Part shown: positions 58,460-64,000 of the stretch, piece after piece | How the letters are laid out: each line of letters opens with the position of its first letter | Numbering within the stretch: position 1 is the stretch's first letter | Assembly: GCF_000219125.1 (NCBI RefSeq) | Contig: NZ_AFGF01000107.1 | Location: 1 to 64,000 of the forward strand | DNA: 64,000 nt | DNA from: Acetonema longum DSM 6540 | Lineage (GTDB): Bacteria > Bacillota > Negativicutes > Sporomusales > Acetonemataceae | Reading direction: 5' to 3' | Notes under the pieces: generated by a model | Database searches by the model: none | What the model was told of the DNA's origin: nothing | What the model saw: only the letters and a program-made list of their open reading frames with translations | Program-made: the position numbers and the translations under genes

Positions 58460-58503
58460 TCTCCATCCATCCTTTCACTTTTACACTTCCCGTGTAGCCA
58501 TCT

Positions 58504-58707
58504 TCAGGCGGGGTCATTTTCTTCAACGCAACTATCGTCTACTATATAGGGAATATCCTCGCTGCCGTCCCTTGTCCAAGTCAGCGTATAATCTTGCTGA
58601 GCTTTTCCCACGGCTAAGTCCATAGCCTCCTGTAGTGTTTGCGCTTGTACTTGGATAATCGTACTTTCTGTGCAATCTCTCGTTACCAATACGTCCCATG
58701 TTTTCAT
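58504..58707 (-). CDS. small hypothetical phage protein
   Basis: A 67-residue protein with a beta-alpha-beta pattern (WDVLVTRDCTESTIIQVQA, then a helix LQEAMDLAVGKAQ), a common small-phage-protein fold. AAAGGAG precedes the ATG. Not recognised. Confidence 0.62.
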   Translation of the reverse strand: MKTWDVLVTRDCTESTIIQVQAQTLQEAMDLAVGKAQQDYTLTWTRDGSEDIPYIVDDSCVEENDPA

Positions 58708-58728
58708 TTTTTTCTCCTTTCCGCATTA

Positions 58729-58745
58729 CCCCGGCTAGGCCGGGG
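58729..58745 (-). repeat. intercistronic hairpin CCCCGGC/GCCGGGG
   Basis: A 7-bp stem with a 3-nt loop, located after one stop codon and directly ahead of the next gene's AAAGGAG. Confidence 0.6.
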
Positions 58746-58750
58746 CTGAA

Positions 58751-58996
58751 TCAGAATACTCTTTCCATTGTCCATTCCGGCCCGGCTCCTGCAGCGACCT
58801 GCTCCGGCAAATATATGTAGATTGCCGTGTTGGTGTAGCCTTTGCCGCGCCTGGTCTTTTCTACTTTGCCACCTTCCTGCAGCACAAAATCGAAATATGC
58901 CTTTTTAACGGCGGCTGCCGGGCTGTTCGCTTCGATGGTCATTATGTGTGGTCGGTTTGGGAGGTAGTTATTATAGACGTTGTATTTGTATTTCAT
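58751..58996 (-). CDS. small hypothetical phage protein
   Basis: An 81-residue protein with the same beta-helix-beta pattern as its downstream neighbour (IEANSPAAAVKKAYFDFVLQ, then YTNTAIYIYLP), possibly a distant paralogue. GGGGAG precedes the ATG. Confidence 0.62.
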   Translation of the reverse strand: MKYKYNVYNNYLPNRPHIMTIEANSPAAAVKKAYFDFVLQEGGKVEKTRRGKGYTNTAIYIYLPEQVAAGAGPEWTMERVF

Positions 58997-59018
58997 TGGC
59001 TTTTTTCTCCCCTTCGCG

Positions 59019-59037
59019 GCGGGCTTGTTACCCGCCG
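59019..59037 (-). repeat. intercistronic hairpin GGCGGG/CCCGCC
   Basis: A 6-bp stem, 7-nt loop, followed upstream by a second GGCC-CGAA-GGCC hairpin near 59050-59062, in the gap before the 81-residue gene. Confidence 0.55.
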
Positions 59038-59074
59038 GTTATTTATTTGGCCCGAAGGCCGTCGCTCTGCAATG

Positions 59075-59302
59075 TTATTTATTCCAAATCTCAAACTTTC
59101 CAGATTGTTTTTGCGATAATTGCCGGAAATCAACGCCGTTTTTATAAAGCATTTGCCTTCCATACATGTCGGTTAGTATAAATGGTTTTCTAGTTTTATC
59201 ATTTAATATAATGACGTAACAATAAACACCAGTTTGTTTGTTTAATCTTTTTAAAACAGTTCTATTTTGATTTTTTAATACAACAATATTTTTTAATTTC
59301 AT
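59075..59302 (-). CDS. small hypothetical phage protein, first gene after the early promoter
   Basis: A 75-residue basic, beta-rich protein (KNIVVLKNQNRTVLKRL, CYVIILNDKTRKPFILTDMYG). GGAGGCGG precedes the ATG. It is the first gene downstream of the consensus promoter at 59355-59383. Not recognised. Confidence 0.65.
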   Translation of the reverse strand: MKLKNIVVLKNQNRTVLKRLNKQTGVYCYVIILNDKTRKPFILTDMYGRQMLYKNGVDFRQLSQKQSGKFEIWNK

Positions 59303-59354
59303 CCTTACCGCCTCCGTATTATGTATTTGTAAATTTATCTTTGTGTTTAATTAA

Positions 59355-59383
59355 ATATTATCGCGTATATAAATTCTTGTCAA
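59355..59383 (-). promoter_or_regulatory. strong early promoter, divergent from the repressor
   Basis: On the minus strand TTGACA (59378-59383), 17-nt spacer, TAATAT (59355-59360). The repressor promoter is back-to-back 40 nt to the right, as in a genetic switch. Confidence 0.8.
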
Positions 59384-59422
59384 GTGCGTTTGCGAAAATA
59401 AATCACCGATCGCATAAATATA

Positions 59423-59451
59423 TTTACAAACGTTTGAAATAGTGGTAGTCT
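59423..59451 (+). promoter_or_regulatory. repressor promoter with CAAACGTTTG operator
   Basis: TTTACA (59423-59428), 17-nt spacer, TAGTCT (59446-59451) preceded by TGG. A perfect 10-nt palindrome (59427-59436) overlaps the -35 box; the same TTTACAAA(A)CGTTTG string is in the late promoter at 54486-54500. Confidence 0.6.
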
Positions 59452-59469
59452 ATAGGCAGGAGGTGCATC

Positions 59470-59673
59470 ATGGCAATAAAATACTATAAGTTATTGGATA
59501 TGCTGCAGCGGCAGGGAATATCGAAGGGCCAATTCGCCGAAATAACCGGTCTTTCAAGCGCCACTGTGGCTAAGCTATCAGGACATAAAACAGTCAATAT
59601 AGAAATCATTGACCGTGTCTGTAAAACCCTCAACTGTCAGCCCGGTGACATCATGGAGTACATAGACGAATAA
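59470..59673 (+). CDS. XRE/Cro-type repressor
   Basis: A 67-residue single-domain helix-turn-helix protein: KGQFAEITGLSSATVAKLSGHKTVN is the HTH (about residues 19-44), with IEIIDRVCKTLNCQPGDIMEYI at the end, as in small Cro/YozG-like regulators. AGGAGG precedes the ATG. It is the only plus-strand gene in this part of the prophage, back-to-back with a strong minus promoter, so it is the best candidate here for the lysogeny or early/late switch regulator. Confidence 0.88.
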   Translation: MAIKYYKLLDMLQRQGISKGQFAEITGLSSATVAKLSGHKTVNIEIIDRVCKTLNCQPGDIMEYIDE

Positions 59674-59676
59674 AAG

Positions 59677-59709
59677 AAGAACCTCGGATCTAGTCCGGGG
59701 TTCTTTTGT
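59677..59709. terminator. bidirectional terminator between repressor and activator genes
   Basis: An AAGAACC..CGG / CCG.GGTTCTT stem with T run on the right and A-rich sequence on the left, shared by the two convergent genes. Confidence 0.88.
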
Positions 59710-60235
59710 TTTCTGCCTTTTGTTTAGGCCGTACCCACCCGGCCATTTCCGTAATGATCCCGGACAACATATACCGCACCCGGTACTCGCTGCAATGCAG
59801 AAGTTCCGCAATAATATAATTGCTCCGCCGGTATGTGTATCTCTGTTCCAGCAGTGTCTGCTCTTCCCGGCTCAGTCTTTCAATGGACGCATCGAACGGC
59901 GCCGCCCATTCTTCAAGTTCTCTTCGCCGGCACTGGATCTTTATCAGTCGCCGGCTTGTCTTCCCCATCTGCTTAACAATCTGCTCAGTCTGCTCCTCAT
60001 ATTCCCCCATGAGGGATTCAAGTCCAGCATTCATATTCCCGCCGCCGATACACAGCCCATATTTTGCTGTTAACCCGGGGATTCTTTTGTAACTGCCCAG
60101 TGTCTGCTGGATTTCATACAGATTGGCCTGCAGGGTCTTCTCAGTAGCCCTTAGGCGATCCAGCCGGCTTTTGTTGCAAAAATATAACCTAATGACTCTT
60201 TCTGTCTCTGGATACCACGTTGCTTTCTCCCCCAT
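59690..60235 (-). CDS. ArpU/RinA-like phage transcriptional activator (sigma-4-like HTH)
   Basis: A 181-residue protein: a long coiled coil (about 20-110) and a C-terminal sigma-region-4-like helix-turn-helix (LSREEQTLLEQRYTYRRSNY, then IIAELLHCSEYRVRYMLSGI, about 122-165). Such proteins sit at the end of phage early operons and switch on late genes. AGAGGTG precedes the ATG. It is the last gene of the right-hand block. Confidence 0.8.
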   Translation of the reverse strand: MGEKATWYPETERVIRLYFCNKSRLDRLRATEKTLQANLYEIQQTLGSYKRIPGLTAKYGLCIGGGNMNAGLESLMGEYEEQTEQIVKQMGKTSRRLIKIQCRRRELEEWAAPFDASIERLSREEQTLLEQRYTYRRSNYIIAELLHCSEYRVRYMLSGIITEMAGWVRPKQKAENKRTPD

Positions 60236-60374
60236 ATTGCACCTCTTTTCTTTTCCAAAATGGCCTAACGGTCCCGTTCCATCCCCTCGGATGGGCGCAT
60301 CTCTTGCAGACCTTCGGTTCTTTTTTGCTCGGGTCCCAATACTTGCACGTTCCGCATTTTATCCCAGTTACGAT
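60189..60374 (-). CDS. zinc-ribbon protein without a standard start codon
   Basis: An open frame encodes IVTGIKCGTCKYWDPSKK, then VCKRCAHPRGWNGT and RPFWKR: a convincing CxxC..CxxC zinc ribbon. Its only conventional start would be very late. Upstream to the in-frame TAA the best candidate is ATC 60374, 7 nt after GGTGG. It overlaps the activator gene by 47 nt. Non-canonical initiation, a start mutation or a sequencing error are all possible. Confidence 0.45.
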   Translation of the reverse strand: MVTGIKCGTCKYWDPSKKEPKVCKRCAHPRGWNGTVRPFWKRKEVQYGGESNVVSRDRKSH

Positions 60375-60390
60375 GTATCCACCACCTTAA

Positions 60391-60424
60391 AATAGCGTCC
60401 GGCTTTCGAAACCACGACGCTATT
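60391..60424 (-). terminator. hairpin after the kinase gene
   Basis: A 9-bp stem (60391-60399 with 60416-60424) followed by TTTT on the minus strand, 18 nt past the kinase stop codon. A partial terminator or attenuator before the zinc-ribbon and activator genes. Confidence 0.6.
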
Positions 60425-60441
60425 TGTCTGTTATTTACTTT

Positions 60442-60957
60442 TTACCTATCAGTGACGTCACAGTCATCCGTTGACTCATCCAGATACTTCTCGACCTGTG
60501 CTGCCGTAAAGATATCACCTTCCGCTTTTGCAGGCGGTTCGAATTGTCGATGCATACGGTCAATAATCGCCGAATCCAGTCGCCCATGCCGCTGATTTCG
60601 CGCGCAACAAGTTGCATAATCAGTATCCACATGATAGATAGCTACCCGCTTGCCGAATTCTTTGGACATCTGCACCCAAATCCGGCGCCGCTCTACCGTT
60701 GTATTTGTTGCATCAACGATAACGGTATATCCTTCTTTTAGAAGGGTTCTGACCATGGTTTGGGCGATAGCCCATACAAACGGTTCTGCGCTACCCACAA
60801 ACTGACTACCATGCAGTGCCAAACGAATTGTATCCGGGCACACGACAACAATTTTGGGGCCAGACTCTGCACACCGCCGCGCTAATATACTCTTACCGCT
60901 CAAAGGCAGTCCGACAGTGATAACTAAGTTGCCTGGTTCTAAGCCCACTCTATCCAT
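60442..60957 (-). CDS. P-loop kinase (polynucleotide-kinase-like)
   Basis: A 171-residue protein with Walker A GLPLSGKS (about residues 16-23), the VDATNTT motif (about 80-86) and a lid with RNQ, as in the kinase half of T4 polynucleotide kinase and zeta-toxin-like kinases. It may phosphorylate 5'-OH nucleic acid ends or a small substrate. AAGGAG stands upstream of the ATG. Confidence 0.83.
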   Translation of the reverse strand: MDRVGLEPGNLVITVGLPLSGKSILARRCAESGPKIVVVCPDTIRLALHGSQFVGSAEPFVWAIAQTMVRTLLKEGYTVIVDATNTTVERRRIWVQMSKEFGKRVAIYHVDTDYATCCARNQRHGRLDSAIIDRMHRQFEPPAKAEGDIFTAAQVEKYLDESTDDCDVTDR

Positions 60958-60959
60958 TG

Positions 60960-61229
60960 CTACCGACTCTCCTTAATTATGATTGTCCCGCTCAACACGC
61001 CCCATGAAGAATGTTGCTTTATTGTGATTGTTTCAGGATATTCTTCTGTCCGCATGGGCCGTTGAATAATCCAAAGGTCACTTTTGCTCCATTCGACATT
61101 TACGAATTTTGTCTTGGCTGGCAACTCTATTACGGTTTCCCCACCGAAGTTCTTTGTAGCGTTTTGACTTGTGCATCCCGCCGCAAACATTACGACAACC
61201 AGAATTATCATGCTCAAAAATTTTCTCAT
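60960..61229 (-). CDS. phage-encoded lipoprotein
   Basis: An 89-residue precursor. Signal peptide (LSMIILVVVMF) and lipobox AAGC put the lipidated Cys at about residue 19. The mature part has beta strands (TVIELPAKTKFVNVEW, TITIKQHSSW, SGTIIIKES). Envelope-located early lipoproteins may act in superinfection exclusion; that is conjecture. Its stop is 2 nt before the kinase start. Confidence 0.8.
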   Translation of the reverse strand: MRKFLSMIILVVVMFAAGCTSQNATKNFGGETVIELPAKTKFVNVEWSKSDLWIIQRPMRTEEYPETITIKQHSSWGVLSGTIIIKESR

Positions 61230-61235
61230 TACTGT

Positions 61236-61439
61236 TCACTCTCCCGCGTAGAAAGTCAATCCTCTTAAACCTCTTTGTGTTTTAGCTTTGTTCCTTCGCC
61301 GCCACTTTGCCTGGCGAACTAAAATGTGCAATTCACGCTTGCTTTGACTTTTCAGCACACACGGCCCCGGGAAGTCCGGGGTTGACGATAAAACCAATGC
61401 CCAATACGAATCATATGATGAGTCATATCGTTCACTCAT
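61236..61439 (-). CDS. small basic hypothetical protein
   Basis: A 67-residue protein with a Tyr/Ser-rich start and a strongly basic middle (LVRQAKWRRRNKAKTQRG). AGGA precedes ATG 61439. It overlaps the end of the acyl carrier protein gene by 8 nt. Not recognised. Confidence 0.55.
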   Translation of the reverse strand: MSERYDSSYDSYWALVLSSTPDFPGPCVLKSQSKRELHILVRQAKWRRRNKAKTQRGLRGLTFYAGE

Positions 61440-61674
61440 CAATTCCTGCCGCCTTTTTCACATGCTCCACAAGATCTCGGACGGTTTTCCACTTGCCGGC
61501 CGATTCCTCAGTCACGTCGATATTGTACTTGTCTTCTACTTCTAGGACGATCTCCAGCAAGTCTAATGAGTCACAGCCACAGTCCCGAACCAGATCGGCT
61601 TCAATAGTCACATCCGCCATATTGCATTTCGTCTGGTTCATAATGATTTCCTGAATGCTCTCGAACACAGTCAT
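61432..61674 (-). CDS. acyl carrier protein
   Basis: An 80-residue four-helix acyl carrier protein with the phosphopantetheine site DCGCDSLDLLEIV (Ser36) and the usual acidic helix II/III (EVEDKYNIDV). GGAGG precedes ATG 61674. It would need the host holo-ACP synthase to become active. No acyltransferase or synthase is adjacent, so it more likely supplies or diverts acyl groups of host lipid metabolism, or acts as a protein partner. Confidence 0.92.
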   Translation of the reverse strand: MTVFESIQEIIMNQTKCNMADVTIEADLVRDCGCDSLDLLEIVLEVEDKYNIDVTEESAGKWKTVRDLVEHVKKAAGIDE

Positions 61675-61693
61675 GGCGCCCACCTCCACTCGC

Positions 61694-61993
61694 TTAAAAC
61701 GGCAGTTGAGTGGCATGCTTAGCCACCAGGTTAACGAACTGTTCATTGATACCGATCGTTCGGCAGAATGAAATAATCACATCACTGGCAGCCTGATCAA
61801 AGACTACTAGTGTGTCATTTGGATATCCATCAGACCCTTTCCCTTGAAGTGCTCTTACGACTAAATGTCCATCCGAATTATAACTCGCCTGGACCCTTAA
61901 TCCGTTAATTTCCATCTTTTCAACCTTAGCGATAGGTAATTTTTCAGTGCCAAAGGTTTCATTGTAGCAGGAACGCTCAATAATCTCAATCAA
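61694..61993 (-). CDS. hypothetical phage protein
   Basis: A 99-residue protein with beta strands (KVEKMEINGLRVQASYNSDGHLVVRAL) and a helical C-terminus. TTG 61993 is the likely start, with GGAG about 11 nt upstream. It precedes the acyl carrier protein by 19 nt. Not recognised. Confidence 0.6.
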   Translation of the reverse strand: MIEIIERSCYNETFGTEKLPIAKVEKMEINGLRVQASYNSDGHLVVRALQGKGSDGYPNDTLVVFDQAASDVIISFCRTIGINEQFVNLVAKHATQLPF

Positions 61994-62033
61994 TGGTACT
62001 CACACTCCACTTCTTTTTCATACACCTATCCCC

Positions 62034-62474
62034 TTATGCGTCCTTCCAGTCTCCGAAAAGCATCCGGCCCCGGAATTTGAGTGTGTTCTCTACACTTTCC
62101 AGGTCACTCCGCAAGTTTTTGAGTTTTTCGTATAGTCCAAGGGCCCTCGCTTCTGCCAGCCGTTTTTCCTTTGCCGCCGCTTCAGCTTCCATGTCGAGCT
62201 GCTTGGCGGTAAAGGATTGGCTTTGTGTGATATATTCCCTGTGCCGGCTTACCCAGTCTTCAGCCGTTCCGCTCTTTCTTTCCGCTTCGGCTATTCCGGC
62301 CAATTCCAGCGCTTCCCCAGCCAGCCGGCCTACTCTGGCCTTCACCGCGCTTATGTACTGCAGTTTATCGAGGATCAAATCTTTTTCAGTCAGCGGTTGT
62401 GTTTCAAGTTCGGCGATAACCCGGTAAACGTTCGTCAATGCTTGGCAGTGCTGGACTAACTGTTCGGCAGTCAT
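62034..62474 (-). CDS. hypothetical helical phage protein
   Basis: A 146-residue protein of long helices rich in Ala, Glu and Lys (EALELAGIAEAERKSG, MEAEAAAKEKRLAEARALG), likely a coiled coil. ATG 62474 overlaps the AbrB stop (ATGA) and has no ribosome site, implying translational coupling. A regulator or recombination accessory by position; no firm match. Confidence 0.62.
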   Translation of the reverse strand: MTAEQLVQHCQALTNVYRVIAELETQPLTEKDLILDKLQYISAVKARVGRLAGEALELAGIAEAERKSGTAEDWVSRHREYITQSQSFTAKQLDMEAEAAAKEKRLAEARALGLYEKLKNLRSDLESVENTLKFRGRMLFGDWKDA

Positions 62475-62710
62475 TGTTTTACTTGGCCAACACATTTCTG
62501 GCACAGACCGATATGACCGATTTCCTTCACAACCTCGGGATGATTGCAGGCGGCGCACACCTGGCTGTACTTGCGGAGAATTATTTTGTCGTTGTCAGTA
62601 AAAATTTCAATTGGCGTTCCAGTATCAATGCCGTAAATTCGCCGCAATTCCTTGGGTATTACGATCCTTCCGAGATCATCCAGTTCCCTTACAATTCCTG
62701 TCGCTTTCAA
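62471..62710 (-). CDS. AbrB/SpoVT-type regulator with C-terminal zinc ribbon
   Basis: A 79-residue protein. Residues 1-50 are a swapped-hairpin AbrB domain (GIVRELDDLGRIVIPKELRR, IEIFTDNDKIILRKY). Residues 51-79 add a CAAC...CQKC zinc ribbon. TTG 62710 has GGGGGAAG upstream and overlaps the previous stop. AbrB dimers bind DNA; in the host, AbrB-like factors govern transition-state and sporulation genes. Confidence 0.88.
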   Translation of the reverse strand: MKATGIVRELDDLGRIVIPKELRRIYGIDTGTPIEIFTDNDKIILRKYSQVCAACNHPEVVKEIGHIGLCQKCVGQVKQ

Positions 62711-63102
62711 TTTGCTTCCCCCTTTTTGATTTCTTTTTCCTGGTAGGCTAACAGTGGAGTCTGGAGCCTCACAAAATACACCTTCGCCTGATCGTCTCTG
62801 ATCGGCATCTTAGGGAAATACTCCTTAACCGAGTAATTGTGTTCCGTATATCGCACGGGGAACCGTTTTCGAAACCACGCAGGGAAGTATTGTTCTTTGA
62901 ACCCATCCCACCATGTAGTCGGATAGCGGATATTGATCTCGTCCATGAATATCGACGCAACCGCACAAGTCAATCGGTATACTATCTCTTTGTGACGATA
63001 ATTTTCATCTCGCCATAGACGTATGCTGGCAATATAATCGTCTAGTCGCACAGCTATGTTGTGTTTTAGAACTTCTATTTCTCCCTCAATAGTTTCCATA
63101 GC
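62707..63102 (-). CDS. hypothetical phage protein
   Basis: A 131-residue protein rich in aromatic residues (YPTTWWDGFKEQYFPAWFRKRFP). AGGGGG lies before ATG 63102; the longer frame into the HNH gene is not needed. Overlaps AbrB by 4 nt. Not recognised. Confidence 0.62.
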   Translation of the reverse strand, partial: AMETIEGEIEVLKHNIAVRLDDYIASIRLWRDENYRHKEIVYRLTCAVASIFMDEINIRYPTTWWDGFKEQYFPAWFRKRFPVRYTEHNYSVKEYFPKMPIRDDQAKVYFVRLQTPLLAYQEKEIKKGEAN

Positions 63103-63109
63103 CAACCCC

Positions 63110-63493
63110 CTATTTCGTGTCTGGATACAATCCATACAGGTAATCCAAACATCTCTGCCGAATATCCTGGCTTCCATCCTTCCCAAAATGCCGTCGATAA
63201 TGGCACGGGTCAGGCCCATCTTGGCAAAGAACACAGCCGTCTTCCAACCGGTCCTTTCCCCCATGTGATTTAGTAGGTTCGTGATGAAATTTTACTCCCT
63301 GATGAACCGGCCTGCCGCAGATAATGCATCTACCCTCATCTCGTTCCCATATATCCTCATTGAGCCTCGCAAGTGCTTCCCCGGCTATCCGCCCCGGCTT
63401 ATTTTTCTTGCCCCGGGCTCTCAGCTTCGTTTTGGACCCTAACGCCGTTTTAGCTCGGAGCGCCGTCTTTCTTTTTAGTGGCGTTCGCTTCAT
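63110..63493 (-). CDS. HNH endonuclease-like protein
   Basis: A 127-residue protein. A very basic N-terminus (MKRTPLKRKTALRAKTALG) leads to an HNH core: CIICGRPV, the FHHEPTKSHGG first His region, then CVLCQ and CHYRRH. The size and basic tail fit small phage HNH/NinG-like nucleases acting on DNA or recombination intermediates. ATG 63493 is chosen; it lies 5 nt after the SPFH stop. Confidence 0.8.
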   Translation of the reverse strand: MKRTPLKRKTALRAKTALGSKTKLRARGKKNKPGRIAGEALARLNEDIWERDEGRCIICGRPVHQGVKFHHEPTKSHGGKDRLEDGCVLCQDGPDPCHYRRHFGKDGSQDIRQRCLDYLYGLYPDTK

Positions 63494-63498
63494 TGTGC

Positions 63499-64000
63499 CT
63501 ACTTGTTCAGGTTCAGCATCGGCAGCGTATTGCCACCCCAATAAGCCGGCAGCTTTCCATCCCACTTATTAATCGCCATTTCCTGTAATACCATCGGACT
63601 CAGGCTGGTATGCTTCGTCTTTTGAGCCTCAGCCTCCAGGGCAACCCGCTCCTTGTTATACCGTGCCGTTAAAACTCCCTGTTCTGCGATTTTCTTGGCT
63701 TCTACTGCATGATTATATTCGTCGCTGAAATCATGATTAGTAATCAAGAGATCCTTGACAACTAGACCGTTGCCAGTCGTTTTTTCAACAAATACTGCCT
63801 TAATCCTGGCGCTAATTTCTTGGCGCCGTTCCACAAATGATTCAATCGGATATTCCGCAACCATGGAGTTAACAGTTTCGGCCAACGTCGGCGACACCAA
63901 AATAGTCTGATATTCAGTGCCAAATCTTTGATAGATTGTTCCGATTTCACCGGGGTTCACGGCATAAACCAAACTCACATCCACCTTAATTGTCTGCATG
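63499..64000 (-). CDS. SPFH/prohibitin-family protein, cut by the window end
   Basis: The C-terminal 166 residues of a prohibitin/stomatin-like protein: QTIKVDVSLVYAVNP, IYQRFGTEYQTILVSP, the helical EAKKIAEQGVLTARYNKERVALEAEAQ coiled coil and a WDGKLP end typical of phage prohibitins. The N-terminus lies beyond 64,000. These proteins oligomerise at membranes; phage versions may protect or remodel the host membrane. Confidence 0.85.
   Translation of the reverse strand, partial: MQTIKVDVSLVYAVNPGEIGTIYQRFGTEYQTILVSPTLAETVNSMVAEYPIESFVERRQEISARIKAVFVEKTTGNGLVVKDLLITNHDFSDEYNHAVEAKKIAEQGVLTARYNKERVALEAEAQKTKHTSLSPMVLQEMAINKWDGKLPAYWGGNTLPMLNLNK

Noticed and set aside
13501-64000. Insertion sequences or transposase genes in the prophage
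   Set aside because: No transposase motif or paired terminal inverted repeats were seen; the only mobile-element-like gene is the degenerate LAGLIDADG protein.

Overview
The window joins about 13.4 kb of bacterial chromosome to at least 50.5 kb of a prophage that runs off the right edge. The host is probably a strictly anaerobic Firmicute. A diderm, spore-forming Negativicute of the Sporomusaceae type is my best guess, inferred from an H-NOX oxygen-sensing chemoreceptor, a malate uptake and decarboxylation cluster, and a phage-borne SpoVS homologue. No 16S rRNA or core marker is present to prove it.

Chromosome (1-13,450): an H-NOX/methyl-accepting protein, a flavodoxin-like reductase, a SAM methyltransferase, a second chemoreceptor (Cache-HAMP-MCP), then a malate module made of malic enzyme, a DASS-family dicarboxylate transporter and a CitA/DcuS/MalK-type kinase with its CitB-type regulator. 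Two small unknown genes and an orphan OmpR-type regulator follow.

Prophage (13,452 to beyond 64,000): the left junction is the 3' half of a tRNA-Thr(CGT) gene, an integration scar. Almost every phage gene is on the minus strand, so transcription runs right to left. From right to left: an accessory/early block (SPFH protein, HNH nuclease, AbrB regulator, acyl carrier protein, lipoprotein, P-loop kinase, ArpU/sigma-like activator), a plus-strand XRE repressor, a block of small genes punctuated by terminators, consensus promoters and GC-rich intercistronic hairpins, a degenerate LAGLIDADG protein, the terminases, a SpoVS-like protein, a P22-type portal, PhoH, a protein with an Acb2/Tad1-like C-terminus (possible nucleotide sponge against CBASS or Thoeris), scaffold, an N4-gp56-type capsid protein, a collagen-like fibre, tail adaptor and hub, a tail spike, internal virion proteins, a 4442-residue polyvalent protein, and a holin/amidase lysis cassette. 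The gene order indicates a short-tailed (podovirus-like) phage.

The most striking item is the 13.3-kb gene. It combines a GGDEF-like domain, an SF2 helicase, an N6-adenine methyltransferase, a zinc metallopeptidase, a possible ADP-ribosyltransferase and membrane-associated segments. It is probably ejected with the genome to protect it and modify the host. Its N-terminus appears to be split by a frameshift at a C6 tract. Two plus-strand or self-promoted cargo units (a secreted TPR protein and a GNAT/small-protein pair) look like lysogenic-conversion genes. A TTTACAAA(A)CGTTTG element occurs both in the repressor promoter and in the promoter ahead of the terminase/structural operon, which suggests one regulator links the two.
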